From assembly GCF_037975245.1 (NCBI RefSeq), contig NC_092576.1:31536611-31600610 (forward strand): 64,000 nt of DNA, given 5' to 3'. Positions within the stretch are counted from its first letter, which is position 1. Each line of letters starts with the position of its first letter. The notes below the pieces were generated by a model, which was not told where the DNA came from, did no database searches, and was given only the letters and a program-made list of their open reading frames with translations. Source of the DNA: Apostichopus japonicus (lineage: Eukaryota > Echinodermata > Holothuroidea > Aspidochirotida > Stichopodidae). The translations under genes were made by a program, and so were the position numbers. Positions 33,455 to 47,100 of this stretch are shown one piece after another.

Positions 33455-33850
33455 AATGCAGTGGCGAAGCTAGGGGTATTGGTCAGGAGGGGCAAGAATG
33501 CGAGAATAGGGGCGCTTTCGACACTATCTAAGCTAAGCGCCACCACTGGTTGGCGCGTAGCGTACAAAAAAATTTTGAGTTAAGATACACCCTAGATCTC
33601 CGGAAATGACCCTTTCCGGGCCTGGCTAATTTGCAGATAAACAAAGAATAAATAGGTGTCATCGCCAAATTACACCAACAAAATGTAACAAATGTCAATA
33701 AGTAGATGAGAGCACAATAAAAAAAGACAATAATCTAGAATAAGTAAAAAGTGGTAAAGAGCTAAAAAAGGCGCCTGCAGCCCATCTTACTCCATCAGGG
33801 GAGGGGGGGCATCCGCCCCCCTGACTGTATGGACGCTCCGCCAATGGGCA
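33455..33850. repeat. Dispersed repeat (gcgccacc...ttggcgcg family), copy 1
   Basis: It contains taagcgccaccactggttgg, cgcgtagcgtacaa and gatctccggaaatgaccctt. Related blocks occur at about 35815-36020 and 36735-36900, and phrases of the aggggcgtagcgaagg type appear near 33475, 48835 and 50615. No open frame is associated. Confidence 0.6.
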
Positions 33851-35814
33851 AATGCTTTTAATGTCAGGGAACGTGTACTTTAGACAGAGCTTACTGAAAG
33901 CATGTTGACTTCACTTGTGATTGGTTCTTTTAAGCATTTAATTAATTACAGCAATAGTAATATTTTAAAGTGGTGATGTTTACCAATATGTTTAATAATA
34001 TTTTTTTTACATGACGACATTGTAAGTTACCTGAGAGATCTCATTTTTTTCAAATCACTTATTCAAGAACTATGGGAGAATAAATAAAGATAATCATCTT
34101 GACCTTTTTCATATTTCTTGGAGTTTCGAAACTGATTTGAAGGCTTCTTAGCCTAACCATTACTAAATCTCAATGCAAGATCAGTATTCCCTATCTGCTT
34201 ACCCACGCTAATCCATGCTATCGGGAGTACCATCTCGTAATCTCACAAAGAAGGGCTTAAAAGCAAGGCCTTAGCATGGGTGCATGTGAATTTTGTCAGA
34301 TTTCAAAAGTTTTATTTTAAGGAATCGCAAAATGCCACACTGTTACATTTATGCCTTTCTGGCGTTCCATACATGTTTGTTTGTCGAGTCAATACACCAC
34401 AGTTCTGTTTTACGTCATATCCCTTTGTGACTTGTTATTATTATCAAAAATCATTAACAAGAACATATCACACACGAACTACTACAAATAGAAAATCATT
34501 TCGTTTACTTCTTTTTCTGTCATCCTTTATTTATCAAAATGAATTACTTTATTTCAAAGTTATCATTTCATTACCATCATTACATTAATGTATCGCTGAC
34601 TTAAGAAAGGATGACGGCAAAATTTATAATAGAACGCCCCACATTTGCGATTATAAATATCATTCAAACTAAAATCCATTAAAAATCGTACATCTTCAAA
34701 TGATTTTTGTGACATTTTGTGCTCCTTGTCATTTCAGAGCAGTGTTGCTTTCAAGTCGTACAGTGAATTAGGTATTGCACTACAATTAAGTGCTCCCAAA
34801 CTTGACTTACAGACTGAACTTGTCACTTTCTTAGGCCGCTAGATCATAGATAGAAGTTTTCAACTGACATGTCCTATCCACCCCATATGATAGCTAATGG
34901 CTTGGGCTATCATGAAACATTCAACCTCTTCCATCATGATCATTCGATTTTGAGTTAGAAGAGCTCAAAGTTTATCATTATAGTGCTTTCAAGCTGTTGC
35001 TGCGGAATCTTCTTGTTTCGTCCAAGATATTCTAAAAATTTCAATCCTCCAGATTTTTAGACCATCCGTGTCAATATCCAAGCATAAGAAATAATGGTGA
35101 TAACTCAGAAAATCTTCCAAAAAAATCAATACGATAGTTCACTTTAGGGCTTTTTTCCGACAATGATTAACCCCTCAGGCGGACGTGTACGTCTCTAATT
35201 GTGGTGCGGTACCTACATTGCTTACTCATGCAGTCATTGAACATGCATGCAGTGGCATCGATACCTGTAGATATTAATCATGTGCGCTGTCACATAACAC
35301 CAAGTTAGTCGTTCTGGAATGTTCAGGAATCCTGGAACGCCCCTCTCCGAGAATGGTCCAGCCAAATGTACATTATCATGGATCACTGTATAGCGACGTG
35401 AACGTGAGGTTGAATAATTGGGTACAGTAATCATTCGGTCCTGATTCCCAAACTTAAAGTTCGAATTCTAGCTGAACAAAATACTTGGTTGAGTTACAAC
35501 TCTTATAACCATTTCATTACTTCTTTTTGTGGAATTTTTATAATAATACGTAAGAAGATACACACAACAGCTTTCTAGACTGAGCAAAGTTGAAGTCTTG
35601 ATATATTTCAATTCTGGGCACTTTATACAGAGTATCAGTGACAGGTCAAATTGATTTATGGATAATAGGTTATAATGTTACTTATAGTTGATGGTCTAGG
35701 GATAGATTATGTAAACCCACTGGCAACTTATTTCAGTTAACAAATGGACACCTGCTTTGGTGATTTATTGAATATTAGGATATAACAATTTTACTTTGAT
35801 CAAAGTACTCACCG

Positions 35815-36020
35815 ACGAGCAGGGGCAGCGATCTGTTTCAAATATTGAGGGGGTGGGGGACATTTGCTAGGGTGCAGGCGAATTACTATCGCAGCCGAGC
35901 GCCACCGTTGGTTGGCGCGCAGCATACAAGAAAAATTCTGGTTTTGATAGCCCCCCAGATCACCGGAAATGGCACTTCTCGGGCTGGAAAATGACCAACC
36001 AGATGTACACTTTTGCCTGA
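35815..36020. repeat. Dispersed repeat (gcgccacc family), copy 2
   Basis: It shares agcgccaccgttggttggcg, catacaagaaaaa and cagatcaccggaaatggcac with the copies at 33.5 and 36.8 kb. Confidence 0.6.
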
Positions 36021-36734
36021 GAACCAAGTTTTTCCTAATAGTTTTGTTTTTTCATTCATAACTTTTTTCAAGATTGTCACCAGTCAGACATCATGTTCGA
36101 CCTCATTGCATCTGCTGTGGATCATTGCTTTTGTAGGTAATTCTACATAACGCCCCACAATACCCGTCAGCCCCACTTTTCAAGGTTTTAAGCCCATTAT
36201 TTGTTCAGAATTTGAATAATAAATTCACTTCAAAACATACCCATAATGTTGCACAAACTTTCATCTATGGACAACCAATATAGGAAAACCCCCCTCAACC
36301 CCTAACAGACCGGTCAAAATTGAACGAGTAGAGGGAAGTATGATGAAGAATGTTGGTCAAGGAATTTTCGAAAATTCAGACACAGATAAATTATTGGTGT
36401 ACAAATATTAAAACCTCTTATAACGGCTACTATAAAACTTCGATATCATAGAAAATACCCCAAAAATATGCTTGAGGGGGAGGGGCGGTCTCCACCCTTC
36501 GCCCCCCCCCCTCCCTTGGCTACGCACCTGCGGTTCAAAATCTTGTAAGAAACAGGCCAAATGGAAACCCAGTGAACCCATGTCGATGTGGATCATATGT
36601 ATGATTGTACGTACTTACACTCATACACAAGAGGCAAACCAAATTTCATTACGGATGCGGTCCGTCTAGCTATTCATTTCGAAAAAAAGAAGTAAAAACT
36701 ACTTTCGGTCATATATAGTAACAAATTGTGACAC

Positions 36735-36900
36735 GGTTAGACAGCCGCCTTGTGAGGAATTTGCCAAGGTAGGGGTGAGGCTTTTACCCAGACTTTCTAA
36801 GCATAGCGCCACCATACTGAGTTGGCGCGAAACGCAAAAGAAAATATTGGCCGAAAATGCCTCCCAGATCGATGGAAATGGCACTTCCCAGGCCTTTTAA
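36735..36900. repeat. Dispersed repeat (gcgccacc family), copy 3
   Basis: It has tagcgccaccatactgagtt, ggcgcgaaacgcaaaag and cagatcgatggaaatggcac. It lies next to a G-rich run near 36990-37030. Confidence 0.55.
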
Positions 36901-37704
36901 GTTGCACCTAAGCATTTTCTATTTTGAAATTACTAGCGATATCAGAAAAAAATACAAAACATATGCTTAAAAAAACTATGCCACCAAATATTGGGGGGGG
37001 GGGGGGATATTAGATACTATATCCCCCACCTAAAATATTGGGGGGGAACATGTCCTCCCGTCCCCCTATGATCGCCGCCCATGCCGACGAGAGAAAGTAC
37101 TTCTTTCTGTAAAGGATGGTGAGAAATGGCTGATGGTGACATCCACTGACACTGACATCCACTAAAGTGCGACAAGAGAAGATTTTTCTCTTGTATTGTT
37201 CCCGAAAGCGAGGTCTCGCAGAGATTTTGATGATAAACTTTAAAAGGCAGCAAAAAACAATGATGACAAGTGAAAATATGCTAAAACAAGCATTACCTTA
37301 GATCATTGTAGCTCTTTTCTTCTGACTATGGTTAAATTTTCGAGCGGACGTATAGTGTATATACACTATACGCTAATTTTGGTGTGGTACCTTTATACCG
37401 TTTATTCATCTGTGAATTATTTATCTCTGTGCACCTCACTCGCAGTGTGAGGTATGTAGAGTACAAATATGCTTACAAAGTTCATATGACAACAACGTTG
37501 ACAAAAAGAATTAAAAGAAAAGAAAAAAAAAAAACAATGTATACATGGAAAATGGTGGCGCCAGGCCCCAGACTTATAAGAAGAAAAAGAAATGTGGACG
37601 GAAATGCGTAATGGAAAAGAATAAATGACTTCACATGCATAAGTGGATGAAAAATAAAAAAATAAAAGAAAGAAAGAAAAAACTAATATACAATGCCTAT
37701 GGCA

Positions 37705-38450
37705 AGAAACTACTGAAATTTGTAGTAAATTTCTCTGCAAAGCTTAACAAGGTTGGAAATGGTTGTTCCGTTACTTGATTGAAGCAATTGCTCCATTTTT
37801 AATGTGTTCAGCCTATTCCGGAAATATGACTTCATATAGAGTGTACGGTAATTTTCAAAAGCCTTACACTCAAAAAGATAATGAAACTCGTCTCCAATTA
37901 AGTTGCTTGTACATAAATGACATTTTCTATTCTCGATAGAGATGTTGGTATACCTTACAAGGATACTTGGTATTTTCAAATTAGAGCAACGATATTTACA
38001 ATGAATTGTACGATCAAATAGCTTGACTTTTGTCAGATACTTTTCAAAGTTAAGATTCCTTTTGAATATCCTGTAATTCTTACATTGTGTGTTTACATCG
38101 ATATCAGCAATCCAGTTCTGCTCATACATATCATCTAACCTCTGATTAAGGTTATTCTTAAGCCAATACTAAATGTATGTCCGTATCTATTGCCGATAAG
38201 GTCAATGTTTAGAATATCGTTCCAGATAAGACATTCCTATAGGAATCAGCTGATTTGTCTAATACGCCTTTAACTTTCTTGATCCATGGTAAATGATAAG
38301 TATTACTGTCATATAAAACTCTGAAAAACTGATACATCATGCAAGAGATCTTGTTCTCATTACTACAAATTAATCTGTACCTAAAGGAAACCATTCTAAG
38401 TTTTATAGTCTTTATCAATTTGTGCCTACCAAGTTCTCCATAGGCCATAC
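37705..38450 (-). pseudogene. LINE 3' fragment (reverse transcriptase C-terminal region)
   Basis: The minus-strand frame 38129-37710 encodes LNFEKYLTKVKLFDRTIHCK, PSILVRYTNISIENRKCHLC and GDEFHYLFECKAFENYR. An upstream frame, 38448-38209, encodes MAYGELGRHKLIKTIKLRMV. The C-x2-C...H-x3-F-x-C arrangement at the end of the protein is common in invertebrate non-LTR retrotransposons. A frame break separates the two parts and the catalytic RT motifs are absent, so this is a truncated dead copy. Confidence 0.65.
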
Positions 38451-39256
38451 AAAGAAGCTATCGCTTCCAACAAGTATGCTAACTTCAAATCGAAACATGG
38501 CCGCCAAGTTTGCTAACGCAAGACTAGGTGAGGTGTAGTTATTCGTGAACTGTGACTGGCCGTCTAAAGATGTCATTCCTTCTGAAGTTTACTAAAGAGG
38601 TATCACATTCAAATAGGTAAACTAATCAGGGAATCTTTGTTTGGTGTGATTTCAGAATTGATTTTAGTCTCATTCTCGTAAGCATAGCAAAACTGTGATG
38701 AATTTTTTGGAGACTAGGCCTATACTTTCAGCCGCAGGATGTACACATTTTGCACGCTAAACCATAGAGCTATAAACTCTGTTTATAGCTCCATGGCTAA
38801 ACTAAGAATTCCCATTTAAACTTGTCATCTGTAAATCGGTCTTTCACTTTTATTGTGGCAGATAAAGATCGTTTCTATCCGGAAATCGCAATATGAAAAC
38901 CATTGTGTAAGGCCAAGCTCAGCTGCCAAACTTACAACGTAATGATATGATGCGCGATGTAGCCCAAGCCCTAGCCTAACTTCTAACTTATATATACTAC
39001 TGTACTAATACTAATAGTAGGCTAGCATTAACTATTATCGTCAATGCACATATTTCGCGCAGACTACTATGTTACTAAGTTTAGTGACACTGATACAGTG
39101 ATAGTGCAGTGATGATATTCCTCAGTACCATGAAATGAGAAATAATTAATGTAGTCGTAGTAGCAGTGGGCTGAATTCAATAGTTATTCTGCAGGTAATC
39201 ACCCTATCACTGATGGCGCTAGGGCTCCCTTTAGTTTCCTAACATGTTACCTTGTT

Positions 39257-39537
39257 GGCCGTGGCTATTCTTACGACTAGTCGTAACAATTATTTATAAA
39301 CTATTCTTACGACAAAGGCAAATTCAAGCGCAGTAAAGTAAATAAAGCAACTGCGCATGTAGTAGGGGTAACCCTAAACATAACCCTAAACTTCAATCCT
39401 AACCCTTACCTTAGACCCTAACCGGAAATTATTGTTACTCCTCGTCGTAAAAATAGTACTCCTGGTCATGAAAATAGCAACTGCGCATGCGTAGTCGGAA
39501 ATTATTCTTACGACTAGTCGTAAGAATAGCCACTTTG
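39257..39537. mobile_element. MITE with 26-bp inverted ends and 9-bp flanking repeat
   Basis: The perfect 26-bp ends begin gtggctattcttacgactag (39261-39286 and 39508-39533). Each end contains the self-complementary core ttacgactagtcgtaa. taccttgtt flanks both sides (39248-39256 and 39538-39546) as a probable target-site duplication. It is about 280 bp long and non-coding. Confidence 0.8.
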
Positions 39538-39542
39538 TACCT

Positions 39543-39680
39543 TGTTAGTTTCCTCCCGTGAAAAACGTTAGTTTCCGCCCCTAAATCTTAAGTATACCTA
39601 GTATAAGGGGAGAAAACTAATGTTTTTAAGTATAACTTTAAGGGGAGAAAACTAACGTTTTTCGGGGGAGGAAACTAACG
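39543..39680. repeat. Foldback repeat next to the MITE
   Basis: The left arm gttagtttcctcccgtgaaa continues with acgttagtttccgcccc. The right arm (39642-39680) is its inverse, with ggggagaaaactaacg, tttttcgggggagg and aaactaacg. A third unit, ggggagaaaactaatg, lies between. Like the elements at 12.2 and 16.5 kb, its arms are built of short repeats. Confidence 0.6.
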
Positions 39681-40191
39681 TTCTCAGTAGCGGAATGTGA
39701 GACGGCACATTGCCTAGACTATGTGGGAAGAGTTAATTTAGGTAGTGAAGGAACACAGTAATTTTTTATGATTTAGGAGATTTTAGTGAGAGAAGGTAAC
39801 ATAATTTCAAGGGACTTGGAGGCAATGTGGGAAGAATTTTGTTTGTAATGAAAGAAAGTCTAGTAACTGATTTAGGGTGGAAAGCATTGTTTTTACTGTA
39901 GGGGAGGAACCGAGGAAGGCATATCTAGGTTGTGGAAAGCACTCTTGAAAGTATTCAAGATTAGGCCTAGGTGGTTTGGTCTGAGTTCTATTTCATTTAT
40001 TTCATTATTTATTTGATCCAAGACATAAAAAATACAAACATTACAAAAGACAAATAGGATCTGGATGAACAAAAGGAAACTAAATTCCTATAGCCCAAAG
40101 GCCTGTGCACCTAAAAACACAAACACAAAAAATTAACTACAGTATACAAAATATAAATTAAGAACTATGAGATAAAGATAAAAAGTGAATC

Positions 40192-42132
40192 TTAATGCCA
40201 TTCTTGAATGACTGGAGGCAGCCAAAGAGGAGCAACTCTCTTATTAAGCGGCAGAGTGGACCACACTCTGGGGAAAGTATTAATAAAATTTGTTCTCAGA
40301 AGATTGGTCCTGGCATGTAAGTGATTGAACAAAAGAACTTCACTATGACGAGTGTTAATAGATATAGAGTTAGAAATAGCAGAACATACAAAATTGCCAT
40401 ATAAACATTTGGCAACAAACATAACTAGTAGGAGATTACACCTATTAGAAAAGGAATACCAATTTAAATTTTGCAACCGAATAATATAATTCATCTCGTG
40501 TGCCTTTTCTGGCCCAAAATAAATCGAGAGGCGCTCCTCTGGACCCCCTCCACTCTATTCTCTTGGGTCAGATTCTGTGGCCCCCAGGCAGGTAACCCAT
40601 ACTCTAGTACAGGGACAACAAGGGATTTAAAAAGCAAAAGGTGGACTTCCTTATTCAGACCAGCTGAAACGGAACGTAAAAAACCAAGCAATTTATGTGC
40701 TTTAGTGGCATTCGTGTTACAATGAAGACTCCAGGAGAGTTGGCTGTCAAATGTTATACCAAGGTATTTATGTGATTTGACAGTGTCCAGTTGAAAACCG
40801 TTGACAGAGTAGTGCTGGTTTGAGACATCCTCCGAGAAAGTCGCACGTGTTTACTCTTGTCAACATTGCTTTTCATTTTATTACTGTGGCACCAGTCACA
40901 GACTTTATGCAGATCGTCTTGCAGTCTCCTGGCATCTTCATTGTCAGAAACAAAATTATAAATCAATGCATCATCAGCAAACAATGAGCAATGTGAATTA
41001 AGGTTAAAAGAAAAATCGTTCAGAAAAAGAACAAAAAGAATAGGGCCAAGCACACTACCCTGGGGGACCCCAGATCTGACTTTAACCCAATTAGAATGAC
41101 TACCCTGGTAATGTATACGCTGGAGTCTATTGCACAGAAAACACTGAATCCATTTCCAAACAGAATCAGTAATATTAAATTGCTGAGAAAGTTTCTTTAA
41201 AAGAGTATTGTGTGACATTTTATCAAATGCCTTTGAGAAATCTAAAAATATTGCATCAACAAAAGGTGGATTAATTAAGTAAAGAGTGCTAGCCCAAGAA
41301 TGAGAAATATTGCACAATTGGGTATTACAAGAATACTGTGGAATGAAGCCATGTTGACACTCAGTCAGCAGGTTATTGGATTGCACATGATATAGGATAG
41401 CATTAGATATAATTTTCTCAAAGATTTTGCAAATAATAGAAGTAAGTGCAATCGGTCTGTTATTATGAACATCGGCAGTATCGCCTGTCTTATGAATTGT
41501 AGTAACATTAGCGCATCTCCACTGTAGGGGGAGTTGACCAATATTTTATGAACAAAGAAAAAGTCTATAAAGAACAGGAGACAATACACTGGAAGATTCT
41601 CTTAGCAGAGTAGCAGTAATGTCATCAGGGCCAGCAGACTTATTTACCGAGAGTTGGTCAAGCAGTTTACTAATATCAGACGCAGTATTTCATAAATGAC
41701 TCAGGGAAAGGATGTGCAATTTGCAATCAGGAGGATTTAAAATTGGATCCTCTCTGGGGTTAAAAACAGATGCAAAATAAGAATTAAAAGCATCTGCAAT
41801 ATCAGCTGGCCTATGCAATTGAGACGCACCAACCTTAAAGCGTAACGGTAGGTGAGAACGACGCCTACTACGAACAAAGGACCAAAAACGCTTGTAATTG
41901 TCTGGAAGAGATAGGAGATGATTAATATATGTCCAATAAGCCTTACGAATTTCAGATTTAGTAAAGTTACGAAATCTCTTGTAGGTGGCCCAGTGAATGG
42001 GTGATTTGCTTTTTTTGGCTTTAAATTAAGCCGACGTTTCTTCTGCAAGAGTTTTTTGAGATCTTTATCAATCCAAGGACTTTTCTTGCTGTTGCTGGAA
42101 ATTTTAGTGGGAATAGAATCCCTAATTGACAT
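40192..42132 (-). pseudogene. Degenerate non-LTR retrotransposon (reverse transcriptase)
   Basis: On the minus strand, broken frames run from 42132 down to 40192. Frame 41386-40754 holds RT motifs AIFLDFSKAFDKMSH, RSGVPQGSVLGPILF and CSLFADDALIY. The frames 40691-40491 and 40494-40192 hold the C-terminal part (VPVLEYGLPAWGP, RTNFINTFPRVW...LPLNKRV). Frame 42132-41737 begins with the pre-RT region (SKKSPWIDKDLKKLL). Several frameshifts make it inactive. The endonuclease is not seen. It belongs to the Jockey/CR1-like group by motif style. Confidence 0.75.
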
Positions 42133-42139
42133 TGACCAT

Positions 42140-43555
42140 GTAACCTATATCAGGTGTTGACTGGTACATTGCTTAACATACACCAAGGAAATATTAGATG
42201 AACAGGCATCAGTTGTCAGATCTACAGTTGATTTTGTACAGTAACGGAGGGACAATTCCGATGGTAACGGAGGGACACAAAATGTTTAGCGTTGTTTAGT
42301 GTAGCCTTTTGCCTGTTTTTGCTGCTTCAGATTCATTATTTTTGTTTGCTTTTGGACTAAAAGTTATAATACTTAGGGAAACAAGGATAAGAACATTAAA
42401 CCAACAGCTACAGTACTGTATGTTCACCAAAACATTAGCAATTTCAGTGGTTAATAAAAATAAAAACAAGAAAGAAAAAATAGTAAGAAATTGATTAAAA
42501 GAACAAGTTTAAGCAGAACACTCTTCATCATTTAGCACTTGCTAACTGCATTATTAGCAACTGTTTGGGGGGGGGGGGGGTGGTGGCTAGTGCAGTTCAA
42601 AGCAAGTCAGTAAATCACATATTTACAGTGCTTAGACAGTTCACAGGTACTGTACTGTACCATGTGCAGACATTTCATTACAGTAGTATGCCAGTCACAT
42701 TTTGTCTTCCAAATACTACTAGTGCTTTGCAGAAAACAATTGGTGCAGTAATTGATACTGGGCTTAAAAGTGAAATGCTGAGGTAACTTCTAACTTTTAT
42801 GATAAAACCGTACTGTAATAATGCAGTGGTATTATAACAATTTAACAACAATATCAACTATCAACAATAATAAAACAAAAACTTTTTGAGACATAACATG
42901 ATACAGTTACAGTAGTTACTGTACTGCAGAAAGGTTCTGTAAGCCTGAATGTAATATATGTTGATTAACTTCCTGCGATATTTATAAACTCAAAACAAAA
43001 CAACAATTTCATAAAAATAAAAAACAATATTTCAAGTACAACTACTGTATGCTTTGAACATGTCTGCAGAATATGCTAGTACTTTCTTGTAATCCTGATC
43101 AACAAAATTGTCGACCCACGTCTGGGTGACCCTTGACCTCAATTTGACCTCTGGTGACCTTTACGTGTTTTGGGGATTTTTACAGTTTTGATGCTATATT
43201 CAGATGTCAAAGGCACCTTTTGATCATAAATGTCAATAGGTTGACCCCTGTGTGACCTTCGTGTGCGAAGTTATACAAGGTCAAAGTTAAAAAATAATAA
43301 TGAGGTCACAGGGTCAAACGTGAAAAACTCCAAATTGCAATAACTTGGCTAATATTCTTTGGAATTTTGTCAAACTTGGTATGATGATATTGGTAGATAG
43401 TCTCCACACACTGATGTGTGTTGCAATTGATATCAGGGCTTAGCATTACTCTGGCAACAAAAGTTTGTGTGCATATTATAAATTGCTGTTGTTGTATTAA
43501 GGCTTTGTTAGAAATTTCCCTATGAATGGAACTAATGAACAGCAGCAAGGAACCG
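42140..43555. other. Intergenic, no gene; short repeats
   Basis: A G-run of about 13 lies at 42567. At 43130-43320 the sequence has repeated gacctc/gaggtca phrases like the tandem repeat in receptor intron 5. No coding feature was found. Confidence 0.4.
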
Positions 43556-43559
43556 TGAA

Positions 43560-44147
43560 ATGTTTTCATTCTGGTTTCTTCATCAAGGTCTTCCCCTCCT
43601 TCATCATCAGAGTCAGACTCATATAGTACTTCATCTCCAAACCTAAATTGATGTGGAAGAGCTTGCTTTGAATACTTCTCGGCATAACATTTTCGTAAAA
43701 CCCAACCATGCCCTATGGATGAGGGATGATTGGCGAATTGATAGTGTAGTTGTAGATACTGTAAGACAAGTAAATTGCCCTCTCGATATGATGTCAGATG
43801 GTATCTTCATCTGGAGGAAGATAATGTTTTGTTCTTCAACTTCTTCCACATTTTTACCCTACTTTGGCACAGTGATTCATTAGATTTGTCACCATAGACA
43901 TAAATAATGACAAATTTGGTAAGGTCCTTGATAACTGATGTTTTCAATTCTAGGGAACTACCGTACCACCATACTGGAGCAGCTTGATTCCTTTTTCATC
44001 TTGTTTATAGTAAAGTGTGTCTTTACAGTGGCCATAGAACGACGAATTACTATCACAGCCTGTCAGTGTGTGGAATTGTATAATTGATTGAGAGTGATCT
44101 TCTGGCAGCAGATGCTTACAGTTGATGAACTCTCGGTTCTTGTACAT
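43560..44147 (-). pseudogene. Fragments of an uncharacterised dispersed protein family (TGCD motif)
   Basis: The minus-strand frame 44147-43950 reads SQSIIQFHTLTGCDSNSSFY, close to the H-x-LTGCD-x-x-S-x-FxG motif of a repetitive, uncharacterised gene family seen in cnidarian and echinoderm genomes. Further down, another frame reads CYAEKYSKQALPHQFRFGDE, then an acidic DSDDEGGEDLDEE. The frames are broken. I cannot name a function. Confidence 0.4.
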
Positions 44148-47100
44148 TTCATTTCATTTCATTTCATTTCATTTATTTGTTTTTCACAACATGCATTTAA
44201 ACGTTTACAAATAACAAGTAACAATAAGTAGTAGTGGATAATACATGAAGTGAAGGAAGCGGAACAAAAAACCCTTACGGGCTTGACGGGGTGCTTCGCT
44301 CCCTAAAATAAAGAGAAACAGACCAATCAAAGTACAACAAAGCAAAATACACAATTTCAAACAATAGGACAAAAAGACCATAACAAAACAATAACAATAA
44401 CACCCCCCCCCGCAAAAAAAAAACAAAAACAAAAACAAAAACAAAAACAAAAAACAAAAAACAAAAAACAATCCAGTGCATCTGAACACCTGAGTTTGTC
44501 CATACAACAAGTTGGAGTCTTTCAGTTACTTGTCAAGAGTTAGTGTTTGTTTAAATAATAATTACTTAAGTTATACCTAAAAGATTTTAAGCTAGGCTTG
44601 TCACTTATTGCCTTGGGTAATGAGTTCCAAAGATTAGTGGCACGATAACGAAGGCTTGAGTGGGAAGAAGTGTGATTTACAGTATGCAAAAGAAGCTGAG
44701 GATTCCGTGTATTGTAGTTATGAATGAGGGAATTGATTGTGAAAAAGTTAGAGAGAGCGTCTGGTAGCAGATTGTGTATGAAACGATACGTGATTGAAGC
44801 AGTTCCTAGATTGATTATGTCCTGAAGTTTCAATAAATTTAATGTTTTAAATAGAATATCAGTGTGATCACGGGGGCCACAATGACAAATATGTCGAACA
44901 GCTCGTTTCTGCAGAAGAAACAGACGATTCAAGTAAGACTGCCTGGTACACGACCATACAGTACTGCAATAAGTAAAGTGCGGATATATCAAAGTGAAGT
45001 ACAAAGTGCGAAGAACGCTCTTTGGCAGTACATATTTAAGTCTACCAATAATACCGACTCCACTTGCAATTTGTGAGGATAAACTATGGATATGCTCTTG
45101 CCAATTGAGATTACAATCAATAATTACCCCGAGAAATTTAATCTTACTAATAGAATTCAGAGTGTGACCATTCATGTTGATGTTGAAACTATAATCGTTG
45201 TAATGCTTAAGTTTGTTAAATACCATGAAGTTTGTTTTGCTGATATTTAAGGATAGCTTATTAGCTGCAAACCAATCACAATAAGCTTTTAGTTCAGAAC
45301 AAACAGTCCTCTCTAACCGTTTAGGGTTATCGTCTGAAAAGAAAATGTTCGTGTCGTCAGCAAAAAGAACTAATGAAGAATTTCGTGAGACAGACGATAT
45401 GTCGTTTACATAAATAATAAATAGAAGTGGGCCAAGGATTGAACCTTGGGGAACCCCGCAACGGACAGTAGCCAGGTCAGAGTCTGTATTATTATAGTGA
45501 GTGTATTGTTGCCTGAGATTCAAGTAACTATCGAACCATTTGAGCGGAAGTCCCCTTATTCCATAGTGTGACAGTTTGCGTAGTAAAATGTTGTGGTCGA
45601 CTGTGTCAAAAGCTTTGGATAAGTCTAAGAAGATTCCAATCGAAGTCTCTTTCTTCTCGGCAGCTTTGTTTAATTTGTCAATAGCATCTACAAGAGCAGT
45701 TTCGGTAGAATGACCTGGGCGGAATCCGTACTGACTGTTTGAAAGAACTTTGTGCTTGTCTAAAAAGTTTTGTACTCTGTTAAATGCTAGTCTTTCTATA
45801 ATTTTTGAAAGGCAGGGCAATACAGAAATTGGACGATAGTTTATAAACTGAGTTTGGTCACCTTTCTTGAAAAGCGGAATAACTTTGGCGATCTTTAGCT
45901 TGTCGGGAAAAATGCCATGCATAAAAGAGGCGTTGAATACATAAACAAGAGGCTTCGCTATGTGAGGAATTACCCTACGGACAATAGCTGGTCGCAAACC
46001 ATCGTATCCAGCAGATTTATTAGGGTTCAGACAATCGTATGCGATCTTTGTGAATTCACAGTAGCTAACTGGTGAGAAAAAAATAGAGGAAAGATTTCTG
46101 TCTACTAAGCAGTTCTCTGCGTGACCAATATTAGGAATGCCTCTAGCTAGTGACGGGCCGAGATCGGTAAAAAAGTCATTGAATGCATTAGCAATGCTTA
46201 AAGGATTCGTCAAGTATTTGTTGTGGTCAATAAACTTGTCAGGATATATAGTATCGTTTCTCCTCTTGTGCAATATGTCATTAATGTGTTGCCAGGTGCG
46301 TTTTGCGTCGTTTTTTGAGCTATCAAAGATATGTTTATAATGCATTTTCTTCGCAATACGAATGATATGAGTTAATTTGTTTCGATACCTATTATAATGA
46401 GTTTTGTTTGTAAGTGTAGGTTGTTTGAGATAACGTCTGTAGAGCTTATTTTTACATTTAATCGACTGAAGTAGACCTTTGGTGATCCATTGTTGTTTTT
46501 TCTTCTTTCTCTGACCTATTTTAATCAGGGGAAAGCTATTGTTGTAGATATCATTAAAAGTAGTAAGAAATGAGTTAAAAGCTGAATTCACGTCACTCTC
46601 TCTATAAACATGGTCCCAATTGACTTGGGAAATAGATAATATAAAACATTGAACATTTCTAGTTGAATAGTTCCTCGAGAATGTTGTTAGCGCTTTTGCA
46701 CTGCTGAACTGTATATTAGTTCGAATAAAAATCGGAAAGTGATCACTAATATCAGTTACTAAAATTCCAGAGGTATCAACCTTAATCGACTCGTCAATAC
46801 AGCCTATATTAGTAAAGATGTTGTCAAGCAAAGACTTACAACTATTGGTGACTCTTGTTGGTTTGCTGATGGTTGGACTGAAACCACACGAAGTGAAATT
46901 ATTTAAGAAATCAGATGCTTTAGACTTACAAAGATCGACGTTAAAATCCCCCATTACAAAACCATATTTAGCGTTTGATGAGACATCGCTTAGTAAATTG
47001 TACAAATAATCATTAAAATTTGCCAGATTACCCGTAGGTGGTCGATAAATTACTCCAATGATAATTCCTTTACTTAAATTTGGAATTGACAACTCAATAA

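Noticed and set aside
44205-44510. Membrane protein on the minus strand (FVFCFLFLFLFLFLF)
   Set aside because: It is a translation of an A-rich (caaaaa)n repeat in the 3' UTR of the LINE.
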